Below are positions 1 through 9,414 of a stretch of 64,000 nt of DNA, piece by piece. The position numbers were made by a program, and so were the translations under genes. The stretch is taken from contig NZ_JAHBZJ010000008.1 of NCBI RefSeq assembly GCF_019635455.1, positions 1 through 64,000 of the forward strand, in the 5' to 3' direction. The stretch is from Sphingomonas sp. (GTDB lineage: Bacteria; Pseudomonadota; Alphaproteobacteria; Sphingomonadales; Sphingomonadaceae). The notes beneath the pieces were generated by a model that made no database searches, was not told the origin of the DNA, and saw only the letters and a program-made list of their open reading frames with translations. Each line of letters begins with the position of its first letter. Positions within the stretch are counted from its first letter, which is position 1.

Positions 1-59
1 ACGGCCTTGCGACCGCCAGCACCTGAAGCTGGTGCGTCTACCAATTCCGCCATCTGGGC
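1..59 (-). tRNA. tRNA-Leu (anticodon CAG), 5' part, cut by window edge
   Basis: Read on the minus strand, the segment starts GCCCAGATGGCGGAATTGG, the usual acceptor and D-arm start of a bacterial tRNA-Leu. It continues through an anticodon arm whose stem is CCAGC/GCTGG and whose loop carries CAG (complement of 23-25). The sequence then enters the long class II variable arm and runs off the window, so the T-arm and 3' end are not visible. It would read the CUG leucine codon, which is abundant in these GC-rich genes. Confidence 0.9.
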
Positions 60-185
60 ACGGGGTAGGCGGGCGCCTCTAGGGGAGGGGTGGGGGGCTT
101 GTCAACCGCGCTTTCGCCCGGTTGTGCTTTCTCTCGCGGCGCGGCATGGAGAGCCGCAGTTCGGTACCGGTTTTTCGAGGACGCC

Positions 186-1118
186 ATGAAGGACATGCTG
201 GTTACCCTGGTGGGCGGGGGCGGGTTCGTCGGCCGCTATGTCGCGCAGGCATTGTTGCAGGCGGGCGCGCGGGTCCGCGTCGCGCAGCGCGATCCGCGCC
301 AGGCGTGGTTCCTCAAGCCGCTTGGCGGGTTGGGCCAGACCCAGTTCGTGGCGGCCAGCGTGACCCGGCCCGACACGCTCGCACGTGCGCTTGCGGGGTC
401 GGATGCGGTGGTGAACCTGGCCGGGGTGTTCGGCGGTCAGGCATTCGCGGTGAACGCCGATGGCGCGGCCAATGTCGCAAAGGCGGCGAGCGACGCCGGC
501 GCCGCCGCGCTGGTTCATCTGTCGGCGATCGGCGCCGATGGCGATTCGCCCTCCGCCTATGCCCGGTCCAAGGGTGAGGGCGAGGCTGCGGTCCGCGCCG
601 CCTTTCCCACCGCCACGATCGTCCGGCCGAGCCTGATCTTCGGGCGCGAGGACCAGTTCGTGAACCGCTTCGCGCGACTGGCCGCCGCATTGCCCGCGGT
701 GCCGGTGCTGAAGGGCGGCACGCGGATCCAGCCGGTCTATGTCGCCGATGTCGCCGCCGGCATCGTGCGCGCGCTCACCCAGCCCGACCGCTGGGGCGGC
801 AGGACACTGGAACTTGGCGGGCCGGACGTCATGAGCTTTGCGGCGTTCAACCGCTGGATCGTCGGCGCGATCGGGCGTGACAAGCCGGTGTTCGACCTGC
901 CCGATCCGGCCGGCGCCGCGCTCGCCACGCTCGGTTTCCTGCCCGGCGCGCCGATCACATGGGATCAGTGGCTGCTGCTGCAACAGGACAATGTCGCGCA
1001 GGGCGACGGACTGGCCGCGCTCGGCATCCAGCCCACCCCGCTTGGCGCGGTCGCGCCCGGCTGGCTGGTCCAGTATCGCAGGCACGGCCGGTTCGACGGC
1101 ACCAAACAGGCCGCCTGA
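186..1118 (+). CDS. NAD(P)-binding epimerase-like protein, complex I NDUFA9 family
   Basis: This 310-residue protein has a Rossmann dinucleotide-binding loop (GGGGFVGRY) near residue 10, an atypical short-chain dehydrogenase layout and a YxxxK-like segment (YARSKGEGE). This matches the NDUFA9-like subfamily of extended SDR proteins found in alphaproteobacteria, relatives of the 39-kDa accessory subunit of mitochondrial complex I. The bacterial role is unsettled; quinone or respiratory-chain maintenance is a common guess. The frame opens further upstream (90), but the start at 186 places the Rossmann strand at the N-terminus as usual. It is followed 46 bases later by uppP on the same strand. 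Family call good, function inferred. Confidence 0.8.
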   Translation: MKDMLVTLVGGGGFVGRYVAQALLQAGARVRVAQRDPRQAWFLKPLGGLGQTQFVAASVTRPDTLARALAGSDAVVNLAGVFGGQAFAVNADGAANVAKAASDAGAAALVHLSAIGADGDSPSAYARSKGEGEAAVRAAFPTATIVRPSLIFGREDQFVNRFARLAAALPAVPVLKGGTRIQPVYVADVAAGIVRALTQPDRWGGRTLELGGPDVMSFAAFNRWIVGAIGRDKPVFDLPDPAGAALATLGFLPGAPITWDQWLLLQQDNVAQGDGLAALGIQPTPLGAVAPGWLVQYRRHGRFDGTKQAA

Positions 1119-1164
1119 ACCCCCTACCCTTCTGCCCCCATCCTCCTGACGAGGCGTACACCCG

Positions 1165-1965
1165 ATGAGCGAACTGCTGGTCGCGATCCTGCTCGGCATT
1201 GTCGAAGGGATCACCGAATTCCTGCCGGTCTCTTCGACCGGACACCTCATCCTCGCCAGCGAGTTGATGGGATATGACGCGGCGCAATGGGCGGTGTTCA
1301 ACATCGCGATCCAGCCCGGCGCGATCCTGGCGATCGTCGTGCTGTACTGGCGCACCTTCATCGCGGTGCTGCGCGGCCTGCTGAAATGGGAGCGCGAATC
1401 GGTCGCGTTCGTGCGCAACCTGCTGATCGCCTTCATCCCGGCGGTCGTCCTGGGCCTGGCCTTTGCCGACCAGATCGAGGCGCTGCTCGAAAACGCCGTC
1501 GTCGTCGCCTGGGCGCTGATCGTCGGCGGCGTCGCGATCCTGGTGATCGAACGGCTGGTCAAACCGGGCGAGGCGGTCGGCGTGTCGGGCGTGACGGTCG
1601 GTCAGTCGATCAAGATCGGTCTGGTCCAGTGCCTCGCGATGATCCCCGGTGTCAGCCGGTCGGGCGCGACGATCATGGGTGCGATGGCGCTGGGCATCGA
1701 ACGGCGCACGGCGGCGGATTTCAGCTTCTTCCTCGCGCTGCCCACGCTGACCGGTGCGACGGTGCTGCAACTCTACAAGCACCGGGACGCGATCACGCCC
1801 GACAGCCTGGGGCTGATCGGCGTCGGCTTCGTCGTCTCGTTCGTGGTGGCGCTGGGCGTGGTAAAGGCGTTTCTCCACATCGTGCAGCGTCACGGCTTCT
1901 CGCCCTTTGGCTGGTATCGAATCGCTGCGGGAACCGCCGCGCTGATCTGGCTCGGCATGCGGTAG
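1165..1965 (+). CDS. uppP: undecaprenyl-diphosphate phosphatase UppP (BacA)
   Basis: A 266-residue integral membrane protein of the usual UppP length. It dephosphorylates undecaprenyl pyrophosphate to regenerate the lipid carrier for peptidoglycan and other envelope polymers. Both family motifs are present: EGITEFLPVSSTGH near the N-terminus and PGVSRSGATIMGA in the middle, which carry the catalytic Glu, Ser, His and Arg residues. Multiple hydrophobic helices follow. The start has a GAGG-type ribosome site just upstream. It sits 46 bases after the NDUFA9-like gene and is probably co-transcribed with it. Loss of this activity is classically linked to bacitracin sensitivity. Confidence 0.96.
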   Translation: MSELLVAILLGIVEGITEFLPVSSTGHLILASELMGYDAAQWAVFNIAIQPGAILAIVVLYWRTFIAVLRGLLKWERESVAFVRNLLIAFIPAVVLGLAFADQIEALLENAVVVAWALIVGGVAILVIERLVKPGEAVGVSGVTVGQSIKIGLVQCLAMIPGVSRSGATIMGAMALGIERRTAADFSFFLALPTLTGATVLQLYKHRDAITPDSLGLIGVGFVVSFVVALGVVKAFLHIVQRHGFSPFGWYRIAAGTAALIWLGMR

Positions 1966-1980
1966 GACCGACACGGACCT

Positions 1981-2056
1981 AATATCGAAATAATATTTCA
2001 CCGGATTGGCGGGATCGCGACGGAGCGCCTGAAATATAGGTAAGTATTACTGACAT
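1981..2056 (+). promoter_or_regulatory. AT-rich leader, probable promoter region of the gltD-gltB operon
   Basis: Between uppP and gltD the base composition becomes distinctly AT-rich against a GC-rich background. It contains a perfect inverted repeat GAAAT-AAT-ATTTC at 1987-1999 and a shorter one (GTAA-GTA-TTAC) around 2040-2050. This is the only sizeable gap before the four-gene operon, so a promoter and possibly a regulator site are expected here. The regulator cannot be named from sequence. Confidence 0.4.
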
Positions 2057-2072
2057 AAATGCCGATTTCAGG

Positions 2073-3566
2073 GTGACTTCCCGCGCAAAACCTGCCATCG
2101 CGCCGCGCATGGCACAGGAAGTCATGCTCAAATTCGTCGATCGTGCGCAGGCCTTTCCGGCCAAGCGCGAGGCCCCGTTGCGCGCCCGGGATTTCCGGGA
2201 GATCGCCGACAAATACGCACCCCAGGCCGCGCAGGATCAGGCGGGGCGCTGCTCGCAATGCGGCGTCCCCTATTGCTCCGTGCATTGCCCGCTGCACAAC
2301 CATATCCCCGACTGGCTGCGCCTGACCGCCGAAGGGCGGCTGCGCGAGGCCTATGAGCTGAGCAACGCAACCTCGACCATGCCCGAAATCTGCGGCCGCA
2401 TCTGCCCGCAGGACCGGCTGTGCGAGGGGAATTGCGTCATCGAATTTTCGGATCACGGATCGGTGACGATCGGATCGGTCGAAAAATACATCACCGACAC
2501 CGCCTGGGCGGAAGGGTGGGTGGAACCGCTCGTCCCCGGCCCGGATCGCGGCCAGTCGGTCGGCGTGATCGGCGCCGGCCCGGCCGGGCTGACCGCGGCC
2601 GAATATCTGCGCAGGCTGGGCTATGACGTCCATGTCTATGACCGGCACGACCGGCCCGGCGGACTGCTCACCTATGGCATTCCCGGCTTCAAGCTGGAAA
2701 AGCCGGTGGTGATGCGCCGGACCGACCGGCTCGCCGATGGCGGCATCGTCTTTCACCAGGGGTTCGAGGTCGGCAGGGACGCGACGCTCGACGCGCTGCG
2801 CGACCGGCACGACGCGATCTTGATCGCGACCGGCGTGTATCGCGCCCGCGCGATCAAGGCACCCGGCGTCGGCGCGGATGGCGTGATCGAGGCGCTGGAT
2901 TATCTTATCGCGTCGAACCGCAAGAGTTTCGGCGACGCCGTCCCGGCCTTTGACGATGGCCGGCTGAATGCCGCCGGCAAGAATGTCGTGGTCATCGGCG
3001 GCGGCGACACCGCGATGGATTGTGTGCGCACCGCGATCCGCCAGGGCGCCGCCTCGGTCAAATGCCTGTATCGCCGCGACCGTGCCAATATGCCGGGCAG
3101 CCAGCGAGAGGTCGCCAATGCCGAGGAAGAGGGCGTCGAATTCGTCTGGCTCTCTGCGCCGGAGGCGTTTGACGGCAGCGGGCATGTCACGGCGGTGAAG
3201 GTGGTGGGGATGCGCCTGGGCGCGCCAGACGCCAGCGGGCGTCGCGCGCCCGAGGTCGATCCCGACGCGAAGTTCGGCATCCCCGCCGATATGGTCATCA
3301 AGGCGCTGGGTTTCGACGCAGAGGATCTGCCGGTACTGTTCGACGCGCCCGATCTGGGCGTGACCCGCTGGGGAACGGTGCGCACCGATGCGCGCACGAT
3401 GATGTCGAACCTCGACGGCGTCTTTGCCGCCGGCGACATCGTCAAGGGCGCCAGCCTGGTCGTCCAGGCGATCCGCGACGGACGCGACGTCAGCGAGCGG
3501 ATGCACGCATGGCTGGCCGCGCAGCGGGCCGCCGCGCCGGTGGCCAGGGAGAGGGAAAGCGCATGA
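2073..3566 (+). CDS. gltD: glutamate synthase (NADPH) small subunit GltD
   Basis: About 497 residues from a GTG at 2073; an in-frame ATG at 2109 is an alternative start and neither has a convincing Shine-Dalgarno. The protein passes electrons from NADPH through FAD and Fe-S centres to GltB, making glutamate from glutamine and 2-oxoglutarate. The N-terminal domain carries the cysteine clusters of the 4Fe-4S sites (CSQCGVPYCSVHC, then ICGRICPQDRLCEGNC). A GAGPAG FAD-binding loop and a GGGDTAMDC NADPH-binding loop follow. It leads an operon that ends with gltB, with two DUF2059 genes between, and overlaps the next gene by ATGA. Having gltD first and separated from gltB is unusual. Confidence 0.95.
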   Translation: MTSRAKPAIAPRMAQEVMLKFVDRAQAFPAKREAPLRARDFREIADKYAPQAAQDQAGRCSQCGVPYCSVHCPLHNHIPDWLRLTAEGRLREAYELSNATSTMPEICGRICPQDRLCEGNCVIEFSDHGSVTIGSVEKYITDTAWAEGWVEPLVPGPDRGQSVGVIGAGPAGLTAAEYLRRLGYDVHVYDRHDRPGGLLTYGIPGFKLEKPVVMRRTDRLADGGIVFHQGFEVGRDATLDALRDRHDAILIATGVYRARAIKAPGVGADGVIEALDYLIASNRKSFGDAVPAFDDGRLNAAGKNVVVIGGGDTAMDCVRTAIRQGAASVKCLYRRDRANMPGSQREVANAEEEGVEFVWLSAPEAFDGSGHVTAVKVVGMRLGAPDASGRRAPEVDPDAKFGIPADMVIKALGFDAEDLPVLFDAPDLGVTRWGTVRTDARTMMSNLDGVFAAGDIVKGASLVVQAIRDGRDVSERMHAWLAAQRAAAPVARERESA

Positions 3567-4108
3567 TCCGCACGATACTCACCGCGACCGCACTCGCGCT
3601 CGCCGCCCCCGCGCTGTGCCAGAGTGCCGACCCGGCGACGATCGCGTCGGCGCAGAAGCTGCTGGCCCAGATGGGAACCGAGCAGCAGCTCGACCAGCAA
3701 TTCGCCGCGCTCGCGCCGATGATGGCGAAATCGGCGATGGCACAGCTTGAGGCAGGCGAGCAGAGCCGTGCGCTGTTCACCGAACTGACCGGTGGCGATT
3801 ATGCCCGCAAGCAGAAGCTGGAGGCGATTTTCGCCGAGGAGTATCTGAAGGCGACGCGTGCGCAGATCCCGCGCATGCTGAGCGAATATGCCCGCGAATA
3901 TGCGGCGACCTTTTCAAAAACCGAACTCGACGGCCTCACCGCCTTTTTCGCAAGCGGGATCGGCGCGAAATATGTCGCGGCGAGCCCCGCATTGCAGACC
4001 AGGCTGACCGGCATCGGCCAGCGCATCGGCATGGAAGTCGGCATGGTCGCGGTGCCGAAGGCGATCGAACGCGGGCGGGCGGAAATCGCGGGAGCGGCAC
4101 CGAAATGA
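3563..4108 (+). CDS. DUF2059 secreted protein, first of a tandem pair
   Basis: This 181-residue protein starts with a signal peptide (MIRTILTATALALAAPALC). The rest is a helical DUF2059 domain, with the characteristic segment ending in FFASGIGAKYVAASPAL. The start at 3563 overlaps the gltD stop (ATGA), which suggests translational coupling; an ATG 54 bases upstream lies inside gltD and would destroy the signal peptide. DUF2059 proteins have no established biochemical role. The location inside a glutamate synthase operon may only reflect co-regulation, because the protein should be exported while GltB and GltD are cytoplasmic. Confidence 0.85.
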   Translation: MIRTILTATALALAAPALCQSADPATIASAQKLLAQMGTEQQLDQQFAALAPMMAKSAMAQLEAGEQSRALFTELTGGDYARKQKLEAIFAEEYLKATRAQIPRMLSEYAREYAATFSKTELDGLTAFFASGIGAKYVAASPALQTRLTGIGQRIGMEVGMVAVPKAIERGRAEIAGAAPK

Positions 4109-4716
4109 AGGTGACGGCACCCGTCCTTGCGGCGCTGATGCTGGTGCCGCTCGCCCCCATGGCGCAGGCGGCACCGGGTGTGCCGGCTGCGACCGCGGCC
4201 GACGCCGACGCGGCCGCCCGTCTGACCACGGCGCGCGCCATCGTCGAGCTGTCGATGCCGGAATCGCAGCGCGACGCGATGTTCGGACAGATGATGGACG
4301 CCATGATGGCGAACATGCTGGGCGGCATGATGAAGGGCGATCCGAAACTGGCCGCGACGTTGCGCGAGAATCCGGAGGCGGCGCGCGTCTTTGCCGCCTT
4401 TGTCGCGCGGCAGAAACAGCTTTCGCTCGCCGACCTCAAACAGACCACGCCCGAAATGATCGAAGCGATCGCGCAGGCCTATGCCCGCCGCTTCACGCTC
4501 GCCGAACTGACGCAGATCGAGGCGTTCGTGCGCACCGATGCCGGCGCCCGGTTCGTACAGGCCGGCCCGACGCTGTTCAGCGATCCCGCCATCGCCGCCT
4601 GGCAACGCGGCATCGCCGAAAAGGCGCAGGCACGCATGCCGGCCGAGATCAACCGCCTCCTCACCGACCTCAAGCCCGTTCTGAAAGACGCCGATGCCGC
4701 ACCTGCCAAATCCTGA
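4105..4716 (+). CDS. DUF2059 secreted protein, second of a tandem pair
   Basis: A 203-residue protein with a signal peptide (MKVTAPVLAALMLVPLAPMAQA) and a DUF2059-like helical domain, clearly related in layout to the gene just upstream. It is richer in methionine around residues 50-75 (MMDAMMANMLGGMMKG) and ends in a short Ala/Lys tail. It overlaps the preceding gene by ATGA and the gltB start by 23 bases, so it is locked into the gltD-gltB operon. Function unknown. The two copies differ considerably, so this is an old duplication rather than a recent one. Confidence 0.82.
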   Translation: MKVTAPVLAALMLVPLAPMAQAAPGVPAATAADADAAARLTTARAIVELSMPESQRDAMFGQMMDAMMANMLGGMMKGDPKLAATLRENPEAARVFAAFVARQKQLSLADLKQTTPEMIEAIAQAYARRFTLAELTQIEAFVRTDAGARFVQAGPTLFSDPAIAAWQRGIAEKAQARMPAEINRLLTDLKPVLKDADAAPAKS

Positions 4717-7700
4717 ATCCCAGCGCGAACGCCTCGCCCGGGAGGGCATGTATCGCCCCGAGTTCGAGGGCGACGCCTGTGGCGTCGGCATGGTCGCTGC
4801 GGTCGATGGTCAGGCGTCGCGCCGCGTCGTCCAGGGCGCGATCGACGCGCTGAAGGCGGTATGGCACCGCGGCGCGGTCGATGCCGACGGCAAGACCGGC
4901 GACGGCGCCGGGCTGCATGTCGACCTGCCACTGCGCTTCTTCGACGATGCGGTGCTGGCGAGCGGCCACCGGGTGCTGCCCAACCGGCTCGCGGTCGGCA
5001 TGATCTTCATGCCGCGCGTCGATCTGGGCGCGCAGGAAGCGTGCCGGACGATCGTCGAAAGCGCGATCATCGAGGCGGGCTACACCATCTATGGCTGGCG
5101 GCAGGTGCCGGTCGATGTGTCGGTGATCGGCATGAAGGCGCAGGCCACCCGGCCGGAGATCGAGCAGATCATGATCGCCGGCCCGCTTCCGGGCGTGCAA
5201 TCGGAAGCCGAGTTCGAGAAGAATCTCTACCTCGTCCGCCGCCGCATCGAAAAGCGGGTGATCGCCGCACAGATCAGCGGCTTCTACGTCTGCTCGCTCA
5301 GCTGCCGCTCGATCATCTACAAGGGGCTGTTCCTCGCGGAGTCGCTGAGCGAATTCTATCCCGATCTGCGCGACGACCGGTTCGTCAGCCGGATCGCGAT
5401 CTTTCATCAGCGCTATTCGACCAACACCTTCCCGCAATGGTGGCTGGCGCAGCCGTTCCGCTGCCTCGCCCACAATGGCGAGATCAACACGATCCGCGGC
5501 AACAAGAACTGGATGCTGAGCCACGAGATCAAGATGGCCGCGACCGCGTTCGGCGAGCATTCGGAGGATATCAAGCCGGTGATCCCGGCCGGCGCGTCGG
5601 ACACCGCCGCGCTCGACGCGGTGTTCGAGGCGATCTGCCGGTCGGGCCGCGACGCGCCGACCGCCAAGCTGATGCTGGTGCCGGAGGCGTGGCAGCTGGT
5701 GGACGAGATGCCGCAACAGCATCTCGACATGTACAAATATCTGGCGAGCGTGATGGAGCCGTGGGACGGCCCCGCCGCGCTGGCGATGACCGACGGCCGC
5801 TGGGCGGTCGCGGGGGTCGATCGCAACGCGCTGCGTCCGCTGCGCTATACCCGCACGTCCGACGGCCTGCTGGTCGTGGGGTCCGAAGCGGGGATGGTGC
5901 AGCTGCCCGAAGCGACGGTGGTCGCCAAGGGCCGGCTGGGACCGGGCCAGATGATCGCCGTCGATCTGGGCGAGGGCCGGTTCTACACCGACCGCGAGGT
6001 AAAGGACCGGATTGCCGGCGAATATGATTATGCCGCGATGATCGGCGAGTTCATCGGCATCGACGATCTGAATGCACCGGACGATGCCGCGTCCGGATAT
6101 GATCGCGCCGAGCTCACCCGGCGCCAGGTCGCCGCCGGCCAGACGCTGGAGGATATGGAGCTGATCCTTTCGCCGATGGTCACCGACGCCAAGGAGGCGA
6201 TCGGTTCGATGGGCGACGACACCCCGCTCGCCGTCATCAGCGACAAGCCGCGCCTGATCAGCCAGTTCTTTCGCCAGAATTTCAGCCAGGTGACGAACCC
6301 GCCGATCGACAGCCTGCGCGAGCGCCATGTGATGTCGCTCAAGACGCGGTTCGGCAATCTCGCCAATATCCTCGACACGGCGCAGACGGCCAATCGCGTG
6401 CTGGTGCTGGAAAGCCCGGTGCTCACCAATGCCGACTGGGCGCGTCTCAAGGGCCATTTCGCGGATGTCGCCGCCGAAATCGACTGCACGTTCGACGCGG
6501 CCGGCGGGCCGGAAACGCTGCGCGCCGCGATCGCGGACATCCGTCTTCAGGCGGAACAGGCGGTGCGTGCCGGCAAGACCGAAATCTTCCTGACCGACGA
6601 AGGCGTCGATGCCGATCGGATCGCGATTCCGGGGGTGCTGGCCGCCGCCGCCGTCCACACCCACCTCGTCCGCAAGGGGCTGCGCAGCTATGCCAGCGTC
6701 AATGTGCGGACCGCCGAATGCCTCGACACCCATTATTATGCGGTGCTGATCGGCGTCGGCGCGACCACGGTGAACGCCTATCTTGCCCAGGCATCGATCG
6801 CGGACCGGCATGCGCGCGGCCTGTTCGGAGACCTGTCGCTCGACCAGTGCCTCGCCAACCACCGCAAGGCGATTGACGAGGGGCTGCTCAAGATCATCTC
6901 GAAAATGGGGATCGCGGTGATCTCCAGCTATCGTGGCGGCTATAATTTCGAGGCGGTCGGCCTGTCCCGCGCGCTGGTCAACGATTTCTTTCCCGGCATG
7001 CCGGCCAAGATTTCGGGCGAGGGCTATGCCTCGCTGCATCTCAACGCGAAGCTGCGCCACGAGGCCGCCTTTGACACCGGCGTCGCGACGCTGCCGATCG
7101 GCGGCTTCTATCGCCAGCGGCATGGCGGTGAGACGCATGCCTATTCGGCACAGCTGATGCACACGCTGCAAACCGCGGTCGCGACCGACAGTTATTCGAC
7201 CTATCTGCAATTCTCACGCGGGGTTCGCGACCTGCCGCCCGTCTATCTGCGCGACCTGCTCGAATTCAACTTCCCGGGCGAGGGTGTCGCCATCGACCAG
7301 GTCGAGGCGATCACCGAAATCCGCAAGCGCTTCGTCACGCCCGGCATGTCGCTGGGCGCGCTCAGCCCCGAGGCGCACGAGACGCTCGCCATCGCGATGA
7401 ACCGGATCGGCGCCAAGGCGGTGTCGGGCGAGGGCGGCGAGGATTCGATCCGCTACACGCCCTATGACAATGGCGACAACGCCAATTCGACGATCAAGCA
7501 GATCGCGAGCGGCCGGTTCGGCGTGACCGCCGAATATCTGGGCGCGTGCGAAGAGGTCGAGATCAAGGTGGCGCAGGGCGCCAAGCCCGGCGAGGGCGGC
7601 CAGCTGCCCGGTTTCAAGGTCACCGAATTCATCGCCCGGCTGCGCCACTCGACCCCCGGCGTCACCCTTATCTCGCCGCCGCCGCATCACGACATCTATT

Positions 7701-9220
7701 CGATCGAGGATCTTGCCCAGCTGATCTACGACCTCAAGCAGATCAACCCGCGCGCGCGGGTCTGCGTGAAGCTGGTCAGTTCGGCGGGCATCGGCACCGT
7801 CGCGGCGGGCGTCGCGAAGGCGCATGCCGACGTCATCCTGGTCGCCGGCCATGTCGGCGGCACCGGCGCCTCCCCCCAGACCAGCGTCAAATATGCCGGA
7901 ACCCCGTGGGAAATGGGATTGTCGGAGGTGAATCAGACGCTCACCCTCAACGGCCTGCGCGGCCGGGTGAAGCTGCGCACCGATGGCGGGCTGAAGACCG
8001 GGCGCGACATCGTGATCGCCGCGATCCTGGGCGCGGAGGAGTTCGGCATTGGCACGCTGAGCCTCGTCGCGATGGGCTGCATCATGGTGCGCCAGTGCCA
8101 TTCGAACACCTGCCCGGTCGGCGTCTGCACCCAGGACGAGCGGCTGCGCGCCAAGTTCACCGGATCGCCCGAAAAGGTCATCAACCTGATGACCTTCATC
8201 GCGGAAGAGGTGCGCGAGATCCTCGCCCGCCTCGGCTGCAAGAGCCTGGACGAGGTGATCGGCCGCACCGAGCTGTTGCGCCAGGTCAGCCGCGGCGCCG
8301 AGCATCTCGACGATCTGGATCTCAACCCGATCCTCGCCAAGGTGGATGCGGATGAAAGCGAGCGGCGCTTTAGCCTCGGCACGTTCCGCAACGCGGTTCC
8401 CGACAGCCTCGACGCGCAGATCATCGCCGACGCGAAGGCGGTGTTCGAGCGCGGCGAGAAGATGCAGCTCGCCTATAATGTCCGCAACACTCACCGCGCG
8501 GTCGGCACCCGCCTGTCGAGCGAGATCACCCGCACCTTCGGCATGAGCAAGCTCAATGACGGCCATGTCCAGATTCGCCTGCGCGGATCGGCGGGCCAGT
8601 CGCTCGGCGCGTTCCTGTGCAAGGGCGTGCGGCTGGAAGTGTTCGGCGACGCCAATGACTATGTCGGCAAGGGGCTGTCGGGCGGCACGATCGTCGTCCG
8701 CCCGCTGGTCAGCTCACCGCTCGCCAGCCAGGACAACACGATCGTCGGCAACACCGTGCTCTACGGCGCGACATCGGGCCGGCTGTTCGCGGCGGGCCAG
8801 GCGGGCGAGCGCTTCGCCGTCCGCAATTCGGGCGCGCAGGTGGTGGTCGAGGGGTGCGGAGCCAATGGCTGCGAATATATGACCGGCGGCGTCGCCGTCG
8901 TGCTGGGCCAGGTCGGCGCGAATTTCGGCGCGGGCATGACCGGCGGCATGGCGTTCATCTATGACGAGGCCGGCAGCTTCGAGCGCCGCGCCAATGGCGA
9001 CAGCATCGTCTGGCAGCGGCTGTCCTCCATGCATTGGGAGGCGGTGCTCAAGAACCTGGTCGAGGACCACCACGCCGCCACCGACAGCAGATGGTCGGGC
9101 GAACTGCTGGAGGACTGGGCGCGCGCGCGTGGCCATTTCTGGCAGGTGGTGCCGAAGGAGATGCTGACGCGGCTCGCACATCCGCTGGATGACAGCGTGG
9201 AGATGGTCGCGGCGGAGTAA
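4694..9220 (+). CDS. gltB: glutamate synthase (NADPH) large subunit GltB
   Basis: At 1508 residues this is the full length expected for bacterial GltB. It hydrolyses glutamine in its N-terminal class II amidotransferase domain and channels ammonia to the FMN site, where 2-oxoglutarate becomes glutamate. The mature N-terminal catalytic cysteine is C29 (in GDACGVGMVA), implying removal of a 28-residue propeptide. The FMN-binding barrel occupies roughly residues 850-1230, with the 3Fe-4S cysteines in CIMVRQCHSNTCPVGVC near 1130-1145. A C-terminal GXGXG beta-helix region follows. The start lies 23 bases inside the preceding DUF2059 gene. It works with GltD from the same operon as the main ammonium-assimilation route with glutamine synthetase. 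Confidence 0.97.
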   Translation: MPHLPNPESQRERLAREGMYRPEFEGDACGVGMVAAVDGQASRRVVQGAIDALKAVWHRGAVDADGKTGDGAGLHVDLPLRFFDDAVLASGHRVLPNRLAVGMIFMPRVDLGAQEACRTIVESAIIEAGYTIYGWRQVPVDVSVIGMKAQATRPEIEQIMIAGPLPGVQSEAEFEKNLYLVRRRIEKRVIAAQISGFYVCSLSCRSIIYKGLFLAESLSEFYPDLRDDRFVSRIAIFHQRYSTNTFPQWWLAQPFRCLAHNGEINTIRGNKNWMLSHEIKMAATAFGEHSEDIKPVIPAGASDTAALDAVFEAICRSGRDAPTAKLMLVPEAWQLVDEMPQQHLDMYKYLASVMEPWDGPAALAMTDGRWAVAGVDRNALRPLRYTRTSDGLLVVGSEAGMVQLPEATVVAKGRLGPGQMIAVDLGEGRFYTDREVKDRIAGEYDYAAMIGEFIGIDDLNAPDDAASGYDRAELTRRQVAAGQTLEDMELILSPMVTDAKEAIGSMGDDTPLAVISDKPRLISQFFRQNFSQVTNPPIDSLRERHVMSLKTRFGNLANILDTAQTANRVLVLESPVLTNADWARLKGHFADVAAEIDCTFDAAGGPETLRAAIADIRLQAEQAVRAGKTEIFLTDEGVDADRIAIPGVLAAAAVHTHLVRKGLRSYASVNVRTAECLDTHYYAVLIGVGATTVNAYLAQASIADRHARGLFGDLSLDQCLANHRKAIDEGLLKIISKMGIAVISSYRGGYNFEAVGLSRALVNDFFPGMPAKISGEGYASLHLNAKLRHEAAFDTGVATLPIGGFYRQRHGGETHAYSAQLMHTLQTAVATDSYSTYLQFSRGVRDLPPVYLRDLLEFNFPGEGVAIDQVEAITEIRKRFVTPGMSLGALSPEAHETLAIAMNRIGAKAVSGEGGEDSIRYTPYDNGDNANSTIKQIASGRFGVTAEYLGACEEVEIKVAQGAKPGEGGQLPGFKVTEFIARLRHSTPGVTLISPPPHHDIYSIEDLAQLIYDLKQINPRARVCVKLVSSAGIGTVAAGVAKAHADVILVAGHVGGTGASPQTSVKYAGTPWEMGLSEVNQTLTLNGLRGRVKLRTDGGLKTGRDIVIAAILGAEEFGIGTLSLVAMGCIMVRQCHSNTCPVGVCTQDERLRAKFTGSPEKVINLMTFIAEEVREILARLGCKSLDEVIGRTELLRQVSRGAEHLDDLDLNPILAKVDADESERRFSLGTFRNAVPDSLDAQIIADAKAVFERGEKMQLAYNVRNTHRAVGTRLSSEITRTFGMSKLNDGHVQIRLRGSAGQSLGAFLCKGVRLEVFGDANDYVGKGLSGGTIVVRPLVSSPLASQDNTIVGNTVLYGATSGRLFAAGQAGERFAVRNSGAQVVVEGCGANGCEYMTGGVAVVLGQVGANFGAGMTGGMAFIYDEAGSFERRANGDSIVWQRLSSMHWEAVLKNLVEDHHAATDSRWSGELLEDWARARGHFWQVVPKEMLTRLAHPLDDSVEMVAAE

Positions 9221-9230
9221 CACGCGGTCC

Positions 9231-9338
9231 CGTCACCCCGGCCCCGTGCCGGGGTCCATCGCGCGGCCAGCCACGCCGCGAGCCAATAGACCGAAGCGCA
9301 AGCCGCCAGGCGGACTCCGGAACAGGTCCGGGGTGACG
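9231..9338. repeat. intergenic palindromic repeat element, about 108 bp
   Basis: The gap between gltB and the glutathione transferase gene is bounded by an 11-bp perfect inverted repeat: CGTCACCCCGG at 9231-9241 and CCGGGGTGACG at 9328-9338. A subterminal hairpin lies inside (CCCCG-TGC-CGGGG, about 9242-9254). The right end (9317-9339) matches 17098-17120 at 19 of 23 positions, so there is at least one relative in the window. Motifs of this GTCACCCCGG type are frequent between genes in sphingomonads. No coding potential is seen; it may act as an RNA hairpin after gltB. Confidence 0.65.
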
Positions 9339-9414
9339 AAGGTACGCCATAATCCACAACAACCCCCTGCCCCCGCTTGCCGCGCGTGCCTGCGCGCGCG
9401 TAAAGCCTCTCCCC

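Noticed and set aside
102..1562. Long open frame on the minus strand under the NDUFA9-like and uppP genes
   Set aside because: It is antisense to two clear genes, His/Arg-rich without any known domain, and explained by the high GC content keeping the opposite strand open.
4670..7210. 846-codon open frame on the minus strand under gltB
   Set aside because: Composition is Arg/His/Asp-rich without motifs and the sense strand encodes a full GltB; antisense shadow of biased third positions.
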